DNA from: Psychrobacter urativorans
Lineage (GTDB): Bacteria > Pseudomonadota > Gammaproteobacteria > Pseudomonadales > Moraxellaceae
Assembly: GCF_001298525.1 (NCBI RefSeq)
Contig: NZ_CP012678.1
Span: forward strand, 1,302,001-1,366,000
Reading direction: 5' to 3'
Length of the DNA: 64,000 bases
This document shows, in pieces, positions 33,189 to 42,541 of the stretch. The first letter of the stretch is position 1. Each line of letters starts with the position of its first letter. Position numbers and translations under genes: made by a program. The notes under the pieces were generated by a model, which searched no databases, was not told where the DNA came from, and saw only the letters and a program-made list of their open reading frames with translations.

Positions 33189-33279
33189 GGTGAAGTGGGT
33201 GAGTGGCTGAAACCGCACGCCTGGAAAGTGTGTATACGTTAATAGCGTATCGAGGGTTCGAATCCCTCCTTCACCGCCA
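33189..33279 (+). tRNA. tRNA-Ser (anticodon GGA)
   Basis: The acceptor stem GGTGAAG (33189-33195) pairs with CTTCACC (33269-33275), followed by the discriminator G and an encoded CCA. The anticodon loop contains GGA. A long variable arm and the T loop GGTTCGAATCC confirm a serine tRNA, reading UCC/UCU. Confidence 0.96.
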
Positions 33280-33424
33280 ATCTTATCAACTTTTATAACA
33301 CTCCTATTTTCCTATCCTGTTCTACCCTCTCTTAAACATCCTAAACCTATAAAAATACTTTAAGTATAAAGCTTACGGTTTATATGCCCATGCCTTCATT
33401 TTTTTATATTGAGTAACATTGCCC

Positions 33425-33460
33425 AAAAAAAATAAGCCACTTAAAGTGGCTTATTTTTTT
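33425..33460. terminator. Bidirectional terminator after tRNA-Ser
   Basis: An almost perfect palindrome with arms AATAAGCCACTT and AAGTGGCTTATT, flanked by A8 and T7 runs. It separates the tRNA from the convergent gene at 33545. Confidence 0.88.
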
Positions 33461-33544
33461 GATCAATTTAGCTGATTTTTGGAAAAATAATGCTCGGTAT
33501 TCCATAATCTCGCAAAATATAAGTTATTTTTATAATGACTATTT

Positions 33545-33976
33545 TTACAGTGAGGTTAGACCTGCGTATTCTGTACCTTTAGACAAGACATAGCGCTTGT
33601 TGGTTTCGCCATCGGTTAAGAAACCACCAAAGGTTTGCGATACGGCACTGAACAAAATAATACTAACTGAGGTTAATGCTTCTTCTGCCAATACTTCGGT
33701 ATGTAGTAATTCTTTGGCTTTAGCGACACTGATAACCGCACAGCTTTCGTTTTCACTCAGGCGTGGATTGGTTTCTTCATTATAGTTTTTATAGCAAAAG
33801 GCGATGGATATATATTCATCAGACCCAGCGAGTTCAGCAAGATATTCTTTATCAATAGCTCTTGTCGCTTCGACACACTTAACAGCCGGTTGTTTTTTCA
33901 GCGGCTTGAGGCGCGGACTGTGGACAATATGAATAAATGTTTCTAATTTTGGGTCTATTTTGGCGTTAGCTTTCAT
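33545..33976 (-). CDS. Hypothetical protein (143 aa)
   Basis: I do not recognise this protein. It is predicted soluble and cytoplasmic, with a basic N-terminal third (KLETFIHIVHSPRLKPLKKQP) and a more hydrophobic C-terminal half (ALTSVSIILFSAVSQTFGGFL). It has no signal peptide. The ATG has AAGGAT upstream, supporting a real gene. It stands alone between a terminator and a non-coding gap. Confidence 0.6.
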   Translation of the reverse strand: MKANAKIDPKLETFIHIVHSPRLKPLKKQPAVKCVEATRAIDKEYLAELAGSDEYISIAFCYKNYNEETNPRLSENESCAVISVAKAKELLHTEVLAEEALTSVSIILFSAVSQTFGGFLTDGETNKRYVLSKGTEYAGLTSL

Positions 33977-34397
33977 CTTTTAGCATCCTTTCTAATTAAA
34001 GCTTATAAAATTTAAGCTCAGTGGGTTGGTCTGTTCCTCGTACTTCTATTTCTTGTACTGCTCGTACTTCTGGTTCTCGTACTGCACTAATAGGAACTAA
34101 CTATGCGCTATAGTTGACCAAGTCGTTAGGTTTATTAGTATTCCATAACTTGACAAACTATGCCATATGTTTAACAAGTAAATAAATAAGTAAACTTTGG
34201 TTATCAATGAAATACGGGCAAATATAGTATTTCTTATTGTTGAATCGCTTAGAAATATCTGCCCGCCCTACTCTATCACGCTTAATGGCGCTGTCTTGTT
34301 CCTAATATGTTCTCTTGTCGCTGTGCTTCATACCTTTGCTGATATTCTACGATTTTGCTCAGTGGTAAATATTTGTGAATAGAGCTGTTTTATCGGC
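33977..34397. other. Intergenic region with TCGTACT-type repeats
   Basis: About 420 bases without a convincing gene. Four imperfect copies of (T/C)CGTACT-like words with short pyrimidine-rich spacers lie at 34037-34084. A 61-codon frame at 34197 has no ribosome binding site or family features and is not called. Confidence 0.5.
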
Positions 34398-35282
34398 TCA
34401 TTTTTGATTATCGCAATATTGATGCGCTAATGTTATAAATGCCGCCCCCGCCGCACTTTGGTAAGCGCCTTTGCGTTGCAGCAATACTGCGGTGCGCTTG
34501 AGCAAAGAGGGCGCTAAGGCAATGGCTACCAGCTCATCGCGATTACTGACAATATTCGAGGGCAGTAAGGTGGTCAATTGGGTATTCCGTACAATTTCAA
34601 TCACTGCACTAAGTGAATTAGCTTCCATAAGCACTTTGGGCTGTATGTCATGTTGACGACAATAGCGCTCAATTTGTTCACGGGTGACAAATTCATGGCT
34701 TAACAGCACCAATGACTGGGCGCTCAGGGTTTGTAGGTCAATGGCTTGGTGCTGCGCAAGCGGATGATTTTTATTCACAACCAAGGCAAGCGTTTCAATC
34801 AGTAACGTTTGCGCTTCTATATCGCTAGAACGCACATCAGCAAATGCAATACCCACATCAAATTCATCGTCAAGTAATTGTTTTTCCATCTTCTCCTGCG
34901 ACATCTCTTGCACGCTCAGCGTGATATTCGGATGACTGTTATGAAATTCTTTTATCAATGGACCTATGAGATAAGTGGTAAAAGTCGGTGTAATGGCAAT
35001 ACGTAACGCCCCACGACTCAAGTTTTGGACATCGTGAATCGCTCGACGACCCTCTTCTAAGTCCTGTAAGGCTTTTTGCGCGTAGTGGGCATACACTTCT
35101 CCGGCATCGGTTAACTTGACAGTGCGCCCCGAACGGTCAAACAATATCGTGCCCAGTGTCTCTTCGAGCTGCTTAATCTGTTGTGATAAGGCAGGCTGCG
35201 AGACATACAAAGACGCTGCTGCCCGCGTAAAGCTTTCGTACTTGGCAACTGCCAAAAAATAGTTGATGTGTCGAAGTATCAT
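34398..35282 (-). CDS. cynR: LysR-type cyanate operon regulator CynR
   Basis: This LysR-family regulator has 294 residues: an N-terminal winged helix ([39 protein letters not shown], given in two overlapping family motifs) and an effector domain. Segments such as [33 protein letters not shown] and [12 protein letters not shown] closely follow E. coli CynR. It is divergent from cynT with a 162-base gap, so it likely activates cynTSX in response to cyanate and represses itself, as in E. coli. Confidence 0.9.
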   Translation of the reverse strand: MILRHINYFLAVAKYESFTRAAASLYVSQPALSQQIKQLEETLGTILFDRSGRTVKLTDAGEVYAHYAQKALQDLEEGRRAIHDVQNLSRGALRIAITPTFTTYLIGPLIKEFHNSHPNITLSVQEMSQEKMEKQLLDDEFDVGIAFADVRSSDIEAQTLLIETLALVVNKNHPLAQHQAIDLQTLSAQSLVLLSHEFVTREQIERYCRQHDIQPKVLMEANSLSAVIEIVRNTQLTTLLPSNIVSNRDELVAIALAPSLLKRTAVLLQRKGAYQSAAGAAFITLAHQYCDNQK

Positions 35283-35356
35283 AATTTATCTATCAGCTTC
35301 ATGATCAATGTTGGGGTCAATGTTTTAGTCAACGTCATGGTTTAACTATAAGTATT

Positions 35357-35375
35357 TATTATCGATATCATAATA
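35357..35375. promoter_or_regulatory. Candidate CynR operator
   Basis: The inverted repeat TATTAT-N7-ATAATA contains a T-N11-A LysR box and lies in the middle of the cynR-cynT intergenic region. No other repeat of this kind is visible there. It is AT-rich, so chance symmetry is possible. Confidence 0.5.
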
Positions 35376-35444
35376 TACCAGTCTTTTACCTTATTACAAT
35401 AACCGCGTAGTATTCACTTTATCAACACGATAGAGACAGCGCTT

Positions 35445-36086
35445 ATGAAAGATATCATTGAAGGTTTTTTAAAATTCCACAGCGACGCCTTTCCTGAACG
35501 CGCGGATTTATTCAAAAATTTAGCTACGCAGCAAAATCCGCGCACGCTCTTTATTTCTTGTTCAGACAGCCGCTTAGTCCCTGAGCTGGTCACGCAGCGC
35601 GAACCCGGTGGTCTGTTTGTTATTCGCAATGCCGGTAATATTGTACCGTCTTATGGTCCTGAGCCGGGTGGCGTGTCTGCATCGGTAGAGTACGCCGTGA
35701 CGGCATTACAAGTCACCGATGTGGTGATTTGTGGTCACTCAGACTGCGGTGCCATGACTGCGATTGCTAATTGCACTTGCATGGATCACATGCCAGCGGT
35801 GGGTAGCTGGCTAAAATACGCTGACTCAGCGCGGGTGGTGAATGAATCTATTACTCATCTCAATGACAGCGAACGGATTGCATCCATGGTGCGCGAAAAT
35901 GTGATTGCGCAAATTGAAAATATCAAAACCCATCCGTCAGTTCGTTTAGCCATAAGAGAAGGACGTTTGGCACTGCATGGCTGGGTTTACGATATCGAGA
36001 CCGGCAGCATTGATGCTTTAGATGGCTCGAGCAATCATTTCGTTTCCCTTGCCGAACATACGGAGGTGCGCGCCTATCCTATATAG
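35445..36086 (+). CDS. cynT: Beta-carbonic anhydrase CynT
   Basis: CynT hydrates CO2 to bicarbonate, the co-substrate of cyanase, and stops CO2 loss. The 213-residue beta-class enzyme has zinc ligands C39, H98 and C101 ([18 protein letters not shown]) and the Asp/Arg dyad D41/R43. It is the first gene of cynTSX, next to cynR. Confidence 0.94.
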   Translation: MKDIIEGFLKFHSDAFPERADLFKNLATQQNPRTLFISCSDSRLVPELVTQREPGGLFVIRNAGNIVPSYGPEPGGVSASVEYAVTALQVTDVVICGHSDCGAMTAIANCTCMDHMPAVGSWLKYADSARVVNESITHLNDSERIASMVRENVIAQIENIKTHPSVRLAIREGRLALHGWVYDIETGSIDALDGSSNHFVSLAEHTEVRAYPI

Positions 36087-36199
36087 CATTGTCCTAATTC
36101 GCGCTCACGCCATTACTTTTTAAATGAACACTTTTTAAATTAACCCTTGTTTAAATTAACACTAACGATACTTCACTTACTATAAAAGGTATTACCATA

Positions 36200-36667
36200 A
36201 TGCAAACTCAAGTTAGCAACACTGCACGCCAAGCGTTAACAGACATTATCATTGCCGCTAAAGCTGAAAAGAACCTATCATTTGAGCAAATCGCAGCCGG
36301 CACGGGTTTAAGTGATGTCTACGTAACCGCCGCCTTGCTTGGTCAGCATCCATTACCTGCTGAGGCCGCGCAAAAAGTTGGCGACACGTTGGGACTTGAT
36401 GCCAACGCTATCGCTTTATTACAAGCGATTCCACTACGCGGTAGTGTTGGCGACAGTATGCCGACCGATCCAACCATTTATCGCTTTTATGAGATGATGC
36501 AGGTGTACGGCACTACCCTTAAAGCATTGGTTCATGAACAGTTTGGCGACGGTATCATCAGCGCTATTAACTTTAAAATGGATATCAAAAAAGTAGCAGA
36601 TCCAGAAGGTGGCGATCGCGCTGTTATTACCCTTGATGGTAAATTCTTACCTTTTAAACCTTTTTAA
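36200..36667 (+). CDS. cynS: Cyanate hydratase (cyanase)
   Basis: This decameric enzyme converts cyanate and bicarbonate to ammonia and two CO2. The 155-residue protein has an N-terminal helix-turn-helix-like domain and a C-terminal catalytic domain. The catalytic triad is present as R95, E98 and S121 ([21 protein letters not shown]), one residue earlier than in E. coli. It is 113 bases after cynT. A terminator follows before cynX. Confidence 0.97.
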   Translation: MQTQVSNTARQALTDIIIAAKAEKNLSFEQIAAGTGLSDVYVTAALLGQHPLPAEAAQKVGDTLGLDANAIALLQAIPLRGSVGDSMPTDPTIYRFYEMMQVYGTTLKALVHEQFGDGIISAINFKMDIKKVADPEGGDRAVITLDGKFLPFKPF

Positions 36668-36736
36668 GCGTTTGCCTGACAACTTTTTCTAAAAAAGCCA
36701 TCATGCTAAAATAGCAGCACAATTATTGTAATATGG

Positions 36737-36766
36737 AAAAGTCGGCGTTTCGCGCCGACTTTTTTG
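36737..36766 (+). terminator. Terminator between cynS and cynX
   Basis: The stem AGTCGGCG/CGCCGACT has a small loop, flanked by A4 and T6. It lies 70 bases after cynS and 25 bases before cynX, so cynX expression probably depends on read-through. Confidence 0.85.
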
Positions 36767-36790
36767 GCGACTAAGGACATCTCTTCAATC

Positions 36791-38002
36791 ATGAGCACTG
36801 ATCATATTTCTTCCCACAGCCGCCAGTCCGTTCTGACGCTATTTTTTCCTATGGTTATCATTGCGGTATTGGCAATGACTCTACGCCCGACTCTGACCTC
36901 GACGGGTCCGCTGTTACAAGAAATCCGGCTGAGCACAGGTATCAGCTTACAAGTCGCCTCGTTATTGGTGGTGCTGCCGATGCTCTGTATGGGTGTCTTT
37001 CCGTTATTACTACCGTGGATTGGCAAACGATTAAGCGAAAGTGTGTGGATAACGGGCGGGCTATTTGCCATTGCCTTAGCGGGCTTATGGCGTTTGGAAC
37101 TGGCATCAGGGTGGACATTAATTGCCAGTACTTTATTGGGTGGTATCGGCATCGCTGTTGTACAAGCGATGGCACCTGGCGTTGTGAAACGCTGGTATCC
37201 ACAGCGTGTTCCGCTTGCGATGGGTATTTATTCTGCGTCATTAATGGCGGGCGGTGGTAGTGCCGCAATGCTAAGTCCATTGGTCGCGCAGCATTATGGC
37301 AGTTGGCAAGCAGGGTTGGGTATTTGGCTAATACTGCCTGTCATTGCGCTATTATTATGGTGGTTAAGACCCAGTGAAGAGATGACCACCAAACACAGTA
37401 ACGGGAAGATTAATTTCTTTAGTAATCGTCGCGCATGGCTACTGGCGAGCTACTTTGGACTGGCAAATGCCGGTTACGCTTGTATGATTGCTTGGCTACC
37501 CAGTTATGCGCGTGGTTTAGGCTGGAGTGCGCAAGATAGTGGCGAGCTGATTGGTATCATGACTATTTTTCAAGTTATCGGCGCACTCGCAGCACCTGCA
37601 CTGTCAGCAAGCCGCTTGGATCGACGTCCTTGGCTATTTTTTGCAGTAGGCATTCAGGTGCTCGGCTTTGTCGGACTAATGCTAATGCCTGACTCAATGT
37701 TAATCCTATGGGTGTCCATGATTGGGTGTGGACTTGGTGCTTGCTTTTCACTGACGCTGACAGTAGCGCTTGATCACTTATCAGCACCCAGTCTGGCGTC
37801 GGCATTGACGGCATTTGTACAAGGTATTGGTTTTATTATTACCGCCATTGTTCCTTACCTTGCAGGATTTTTGCGTGAATGGACAGGCAGCTTTCAAGCC
37901 GTTTGGATCATGCTGCTGATTACGCTCGTGGGTATGCTACTGGTCACGATTAAGTTTGCCCCTGCCAGTTATGCAAAGGCTATAAACTTACCGAATGTTT
38001 GA
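36791..38002 (+). CDS. cynX: CynX-type MFS transporter
   Basis: This 12-helix major facilitator of the cyanate permease family has 403 residues. Family-typical features are the start of helix 1 (IIAVLAMTLRPTLTSTGPLL), the mid-protein loop (KINFFSNRRAWLLASYFGLA) and helix 11 near the end (GFIITAIVPYLAGFL). The ATG at 36791 is chosen because an in-frame TTG at 36764 lies inside the terminator hairpin. It is assigned as CynX by its place behind cynTS; substrate unproven. Confidence 0.88.
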   Translation: MSTDHISSHSRQSVLTLFFPMVIIAVLAMTLRPTLTSTGPLLQEIRLSTGISLQVASLLVVLPMLCMGVFPLLLPWIGKRLSESVWITGGLFAIALAGLWRLELASGWTLIASTLLGGIGIAVVQAMAPGVVKRWYPQRVPLAMGIYSASLMAGGGSAAMLSPLVAQHYGSWQAGLGIWLILPVIALLLWWLRPSEEMTTKHSNGKINFFSNRRAWLLASYFGLANAGYACMIAWLPSYARGLGWSAQDSGELIGIMTIFQVIGALAAPALSASRLDRRPWLFFAVGIQVLGFVGLMLMPDSMLILWVSMIGCGLGACFSLTLTVALDHLSAPSLASALTAFVQGIGFIITAIVPYLAGFLREWTGSFQAVWIMLLITLVGMLLVTIKFAPASYAKAINLPNV

Positions 38003-38044
38003 TAAATTTTATCTTCATACATAGAATAGTCACTAGGATTTAAA

Positions 38045-38581
38045 ATGAAAAAATTAACCATTTATGGCGCTTTGCTCATGTCGATAGTCTCAGTTACCGC
38101 TTGTGCCAGTACCTCACCAACCACTCCAATAAAACAGAATGTAACGCCTATGCAAAATCTATCAAATGATAACGTAACCGTTCCATTATTAACGGGCGAT
38201 ATGGCACAGAAGATTGTGAATGCCGCTGCTTTAGAGGCGCAAAAAAATAACTTTATGGTGACAATCACGGTGGTTGATCGTTCTGGGCAGACGCTAGCGG
38301 TCTTACGCGATCACCGAGCGGGCGTGCATACCATTCGCGCCAGTTATAAAAAAGCGTATACCGCTAATTCGCAGAAAAGAGAAACGGCAGCTATTGCTCA
38401 AGGTGTTGTGGATGGAACCGTTCCTGCCGATATTAGATATTTAGATGAAAACATACTGATTCTAGATGGCGGTGTGCCGATCTATATTGATGGCATCGTG
38501 GTTGGTGGTATTGGGGTTGGCGGTGCGCACGGCAGCGAAGATGTACAGATTGCCAAAGCAGGATTAAAAGCGTTAGATTAA
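38045..38581 (+). CDS. GlcG/HbpS-family lipoprotein
   Basis: The 178-residue protein has a lipoprotein signal peptide ([20 protein letters not shown], lipobox VTAC with the cysteine at 20) and a GlcG/HbpS (DUF336) domain, seen in [31 protein letters not shown] and [19 protein letters not shown]. Members bind heme or small ligands, and the ligand here is unknown. It follows cynX by 42 bases on the same strand, so it may be in the same transcript. Confidence 0.85.
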   Translation: MKKLTIYGALLMSIVSVTACASTSPTTPIKQNVTPMQNLSNDNVTVPLLTGDMAQKIVNAAALEAQKNNFMVTITVVDRSGQTLAVLRDHRAGVHTIRASYKKAYTANSQKRETAAIAQGVVDGTVPADIRYLDENILILDGGVPIYIDGIVVGGIGVGGAHGSEDVQIAKAGLKALD

Positions 38582-38877
38582 GATAGTTCATACTTTGAAA
38601 ATCAACTTAGCGTATGGCAACGACGCTCAAATGCTTTAGCAACGCCAAGGTGCTAAAGCATAAATGTAGTCAATCTATTACCTCTCTGCCCTCTTTATTT
38701 AACCTCTTATGTACCCTCTTTTTCTGCGCTTTTCTTCCCTTCTGTTTTTAGTTCAGCATGGCATGCCTCACTCTAATAAGCGCCCTTAATAAGCGCTAAA
38801 CATATCTCAAGCCAGAGTACGTTATACTTAGCAAAAGAGCTAAATAACAATTTAAATAACAATAATAGGCAGCCCTT

Positions 38878-40326
38878 ATGGCTATAAATATAATAAATAT
38901 CCTGCTTGGCATCCATTTTATCTTACTGATTATTATCTCCTTACGCGTGCTGGCACGGCATGACTTTACCTCATCAGCACGACTGGCATGGCTGGTGATT
39001 CTATTTATACTGCCTTATGTTGGGGTGGTAGTCTATTGGATGTTCGGCGAGATTCATTTGGGACGCGACTTTGAGCGCAAAAATCGCGAGATTATCAATA
39101 AATTACATGCGCATAACCCTGAAGTACTTAGTAGTCAGTCGGTGTTAAAAGCAGCCATTAAACCTGAATACCAAGCGGCATTTGCTTATGCTGCGAATGT
39201 GACCGGCTTTCATACTACCTTGGGCAATCGTGCGGAGCTGATGGCAGATGCGGCGGAAACGCGGGCGCGGTTGATTGCTGATTTTGATGCAGCGACCGAT
39301 CATATTCATGTGCTGTATTATATTTGGCTGAACGATGGTATGGGTAAGGCTACCGCCCAAGCGCTGATACGGGCGGCAAAACGTGGGGTTACTTGCCGAG
39401 CCATGGTTGATGGCTTAGGCTCGCGCAAAATGGTGAACTCAAAGCTATGGCAGGAAATGAAAAACGCGGGCGTACAAGTCAGTGTGGCGCTACCGATTAG
39501 CAACTTAATTAAGGTGCTATTGTTTAGCCGTATTGACTTGCGTAATCACCGAAAAATCACAGTTATTGACGGTAAAATTGGCTATTCTGGCAGTCGCAAT
39601 TGCGCTGATCCTGAGTTTAGCCCAAAGCCAAAATATGCGCCTTGGGTAGATATTATGCTGCGTGTCCAAGGTCCAGTGGTCGCGCAAAACCAAATGCTGT
39701 TTGCCAGTGATTGGCTGACAGAGCACCCCAATACGCCTTTAGAAAGCTTTTATTATGACACTACGCCGCAACCCGATGGCTTTGCGGCACAAGTATTCGC
39801 GGACGGTCCAATTCAAAAACGCGGCACATCGCCGCAGTTCTTAGGCGCGCTCATCAGTCAAGCTCAGCGCACTTTGATTATTTCAACGCCCTACTTTGTA
39901 CCCGATTACTCACTGGTTAGCATCTTATGTGCCACGGCTTATCGCGGTGTAGAGGTTACGTTAATTTTTCCCAAAAATAATGACTCATTTGTAGTGGCTG
40001 CCACCAGTCGCAGCTATTACTGGGAATTATTAGAAGCTGGGGTCAAAATTTATGAGTATAAGCCGGGCTTATTACACGCCAAAACCTTGACCATTGATGG
40101 TGAAATCAGTCTGATTGGCTCGACCAATTTAGACTTACGCAGCTTCGACCTTAATTATGAAAATAACGTGATTATGAGCGATAAGGCGTTAACTGCTAAT
40201 ATCATGGCACGCCAATATCAATATATTACGGACTCGGTCGAAGTCAAACGCGAACAAGTAGAACAGTGGTCATTACCGTATAGGATTTGGAATAATATTG
40301 TATCCACAATGGGTCCTGTTCTTTAG
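38878..40326 (+). CDS. cls: Cardiolipin synthase
   Basis: This inner-membrane phospholipase-D-type enzyme condenses phosphatidylglycerol to cardiolipin. The 482-residue protein has two N-terminal membrane helices and two HKD motifs: HRKITVIDGKIGYSGSRN and HAKTLTIDGEISLIGSTNLD. Length and layout match ClsA. The start is ATG at 38878. Confidence 0.95.
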   Translation: MAINIINILLGIHFILLIIISLRVLARHDFTSSARLAWLVILFILPYVGVVVYWMFGEIHLGRDFERKNREIINKLHAHNPEVLSSQSVLKAAIKPEYQAAFAYAANVTGFHTTLGNRAELMADAAETRARLIADFDAATDHIHVLYYIWLNDGMGKATAQALIRAAKRGVTCRAMVDGLGSRKMVNSKLWQEMKNAGVQVSVALPISNLIKVLLFSRIDLRNHRKITVIDGKIGYSGSRNCADPEFSPKPKYAPWVDIMLRVQGPVVAQNQMLFASDWLTEHPNTPLESFYYDTTPQPDGFAAQVFADGPIQKRGTSPQFLGALISQAQRTLIISTPYFVPDYSLVSILCATAYRGVEVTLIFPKNNDSFVVAATSRSYYWELLEAGVKIYEYKPGLLHAKTLTIDGEISLIGSTNLDLRSFDLNYENNVIMSDKALTANIMARQYQYITDSVEVKREQVEQWSLPYRIWNNIVSTMGPVL

Positions 40327-40345
40327 CATGCTCGACCGATTTGAT

Positions 40346-41305
40346 TTATCCGTGAGCGTTATCAGCAGTTTTTTGTAAAATGTAAACGACAAATTTTGCT
40401 TCAGTATTAAATGCTGTCGTCTCCGCACTGGCTAATAGCGCTTGGCGATTCTCAGCGCGAGCGCGATAAGCATAAGGCGTCATGGTTAATAAATCTGCCA
40501 AAGCGTCAGCTGGTAAGCTCAGGGCGCTTGTCACCTGATGCGTTGCTATTAACGTAAAATATGGCGCTAAGGTCGGTAAAAATTTATCAGAATCGTGCTC
40601 ACGCACACTATCAAACAATGATTCACGCAAAGTCATTAAGTGTCCAATATCTGGCTTGGCAATGATTAAATAGCCATCTGCTGTCAACATATCAGCGAAG
40701 ATTTCTGGCAAAATCGGGCTAAAAATACTGCTAATGCCGTGCATACTATGCGTACGTAATGGCAAATGCGCGGCGCTGGTCACTAGCGGATAAATTGCCA
40801 TTTTATTTGCATGTATTTCGTTTTTATTTTCTTGCTGATACCACAACCTACCATTTGCTTTACTGGCTTTTGCAAGCTCGACCAATGCAGGTTTGCTGAT
40901 ATCAGCGGCTATTAGATTATCGATAATCCCTTGTTGCGCCATGGCTTGGGTGTAATAGCCCTCACCGCAGCCAATGTCTAGCCAGTTAACCTCGCTATTA
41001 TCATGGTCAGTATTGGCTTTATCTTGCCCCAATAACTGTGCCAGTTGCTCACAGATTAAGTCTCGCAACGGCTGATAATAGCCTGCGGCTAAAAACCGTT
41101 GTCGCGCGATAATGGACTGCTGGCTGTCACCGGGCGCTTTAGATTTTTTTTGTTGTACGGGTAATAAATTAACGTAACCTTGGCGCGCCACATCAAAGGG
41201 ATGCGAGGTTTGTTTCGGGTGCAGGCTGCCATCACAGCGCCATGTATCGGCGGCAGGGTGCAATGGAGATTGACAGATTGGACAAATAAATAAGGACACA
41301 AGCAT
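40346..41305 (-). CDS. rlmA: 23S rRNA (guanine-N1)-methyltransferase RlmA-like
   Basis: This SAM-dependent methyltransferase is predicted to modify G745 (RlmAI) of 23S rRNA. The 319-residue protein has an N-terminal zinc ribbon (CPICQSPL ... WRCDGSLHP) and a Rossmann methyltransferase core with WLDIGCGEGYYTQAMA. The motif FDVARQGYVNLLPVQQKKSK is characteristic. An insertion (NSEV preceded by KANTDHDN) precedes motif I. ATG at 41305 was chosen over an upstream TTG. It is convergent with cls, and follows the mraY terminator. Confidence 0.9.
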   Translation of the reverse strand: MLVSLFICPICQSPLHPAADTWRCDGSLHPKQTSHPFDVARQGYVNLLPVQQKKSKAPGDSQQSIIARQRFLAAGYYQPLRDLICEQLAQLLGQDKANTDHDNSEVNWLDIGCGEGYYTQAMAQQGIIDNLIAADISKPALVELAKASKANGRLWYQQENKNEIHANKMAIYPLVTSAAHLPLRTHSMHGISSIFSPILPEIFADMLTADGYLIIAKPDIGHLMTLRESLFDSVREHDSDKFLPTLAPYFTLIATHQVTSALSLPADALADLLTMTPYAYRARAENRQALLASAETTAFNTEAKFVVYILQKTADNAHG

Positions 41306-41362
41306 CTCTAAGTCATACAAATATAATAAGCATAGTAGCAAAATTCAGGTCTTTTAAGCGAC

Positions 41363-41400
41363 AAAAAAGCCACTTCTACCGAAATAGAAGTGGCTTTCTT
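41363..41400 (-). terminator. Terminator after mraY
   Basis: The arms AAAGCCACTTCTA and TAGAAGTGGCTTT enclose a short loop. T6 follows on the minus strand. It ends the ftsL-ftsI-murE-murF-mraY operon. Confidence 0.88.
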
Positions 41401-41419
41401 ATGCATGAGTAACGGGAAT

Positions 41420-42538
41420 CTAGCGCAGCTTTAAGGTCATTAAACCCATAACCACCAATACAATGGCTATAATCCAAAATCTGACTACCACTTGCGTCTC
41501 TTTCCAACCAAGCTCTTCAAAATGGTGATGCAATGGCGCCATACGAAAGACACGTTTCTTGCGTAGCTTATACGAGCCTACTTGTAGGATAACGGATAAT
41601 GCTTCGGCAACAAACAGTCCACCCATAATCGCAAAGGCAATCTCTTGGCGAGTCATGACAGCAATCGTACCGAGCATTGCGCCCAGTGACAATGCTCCCA
41701 CGTCACCCATAAAGACTTGTGCTGGATGGGCGTTAAACCATAAAAATCCAAGTCCTGCGCCAATCATCGCCCCGCAGACGATAATCACCTCAGAGTTATA
41801 GGCGATATACGGTACGTGTAAATAATCGGCAAACCGAACGTCACCTGACACATACGCCATCACACCAAGACCCGCTGCTACCAATACCACCGGCAAAATA
41901 GCCAAGCCGTCTAAACCGTCGGTTAAGTTAACTGCGTTGGACGCACCATTAATCACAAAGTAGGTAAAGATAATAAAGCCAATCCCAAACGGCACCGCGG
42001 AGAATGGAATCGTTAAGTTTTTAAAGACAGGCAATAGCACATCTTGCATCTCACGCGTGGTATTAATATCGGCTTGCTGCGTGGCGATATAATATAACGA
42101 TACGCCGACGAATAAGGCACCCATTGATAACCAAAAGTATTTTTTGCGGGCGATTAAGCCAGTTGGGTTTTTATATTTTATTTTCAGCCAATCATCCGTC
42201 CAGCCTACCAAACCAAAAATCACCATGACCACTAGCAAAATCCAGACGTAGGGATTATTCAGCCGTGCCCACAGTAAGGTTGAAACCCCGATAGCGGTTA
42301 AAATCATTACCCCGCCCATGGTTGGCGTGCCTGTTTTTGCCAAATGCGACTGCGGACCATCATTACGAATGGCTTGCCCATATTTCAAGGCGCGTAAATG
42401 GCGAATGACACGCCCACCAAAAATCAGACTGAACGCCAGCGCCGTGACTACCGCAAGTAAAGCACGCAATGTTAGGGAAGAAACCGCATAAAACGGAGAA
42501 TAAAACTGCCCAAGCCAATTAAACAACCAAACTAACAC
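41420..42538 (-). CDS. mraY: Phospho-N-acetylmuramoyl-pentapeptide transferase
   Basis: This inner-membrane enzyme makes lipid I by moving phospho-MurNAc-pentapeptide to undecaprenyl phosphate. The 372-residue polytopic protein has [37 protein letters not shown] and [13 protein letters not shown], the expected catalytic motifs. The start is GTG at 42538 ([10 protein letters not shown]), with AAGGAG seven bases upstream. It lies three bases after murF. Confidence 0.97.
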   Translation of the reverse strand: MLVWLFNWLGQFYSPFYAVSSLTLRALLAVVTALAFSLIFGGRVIRHLRALKYGQAIRNDGPQSHLAKTGTPTMGGVMILTAIGVSTLLWARLNNPYVWILLVVMVIFGLVGWTDDWLKIKYKNPTGLIARKKYFWLSMGALFVGVSLYYIATQQADINTTREMQDVLLPVFKNLTIPFSAVPFGIGFIIFTYFVINGASNAVNLTDGLDGLAILPVVLVAAGLGVMAYVSGDVRFADYLHVPYIAYNSEVIIVCGAMIGAGLGFLWFNAHPAQVFMGDVGALSLGAMLGTIAVMTRQEIAFAIMGGLFVAEALSVILQVGSYKLRKKRVFRMAPLHHHFEELGWKETQVVVRFWIIAIVLVVMGLMTLKLR

Positions 42539-42541
42539 GGT

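Noticed and set aside
33060-33242. 60-codon plus-strand frame running into tRNA-Ser
   Set aside because: Its last third is the tRNA itself and the rest contains the tRNA promoter; no ribosome binding site.
34197-34382. 61-codon frame between the 33545 gene and cynR
   Set aside because: No ribosome binding site and no recognisable sequence; hydrophobic by AT composition.
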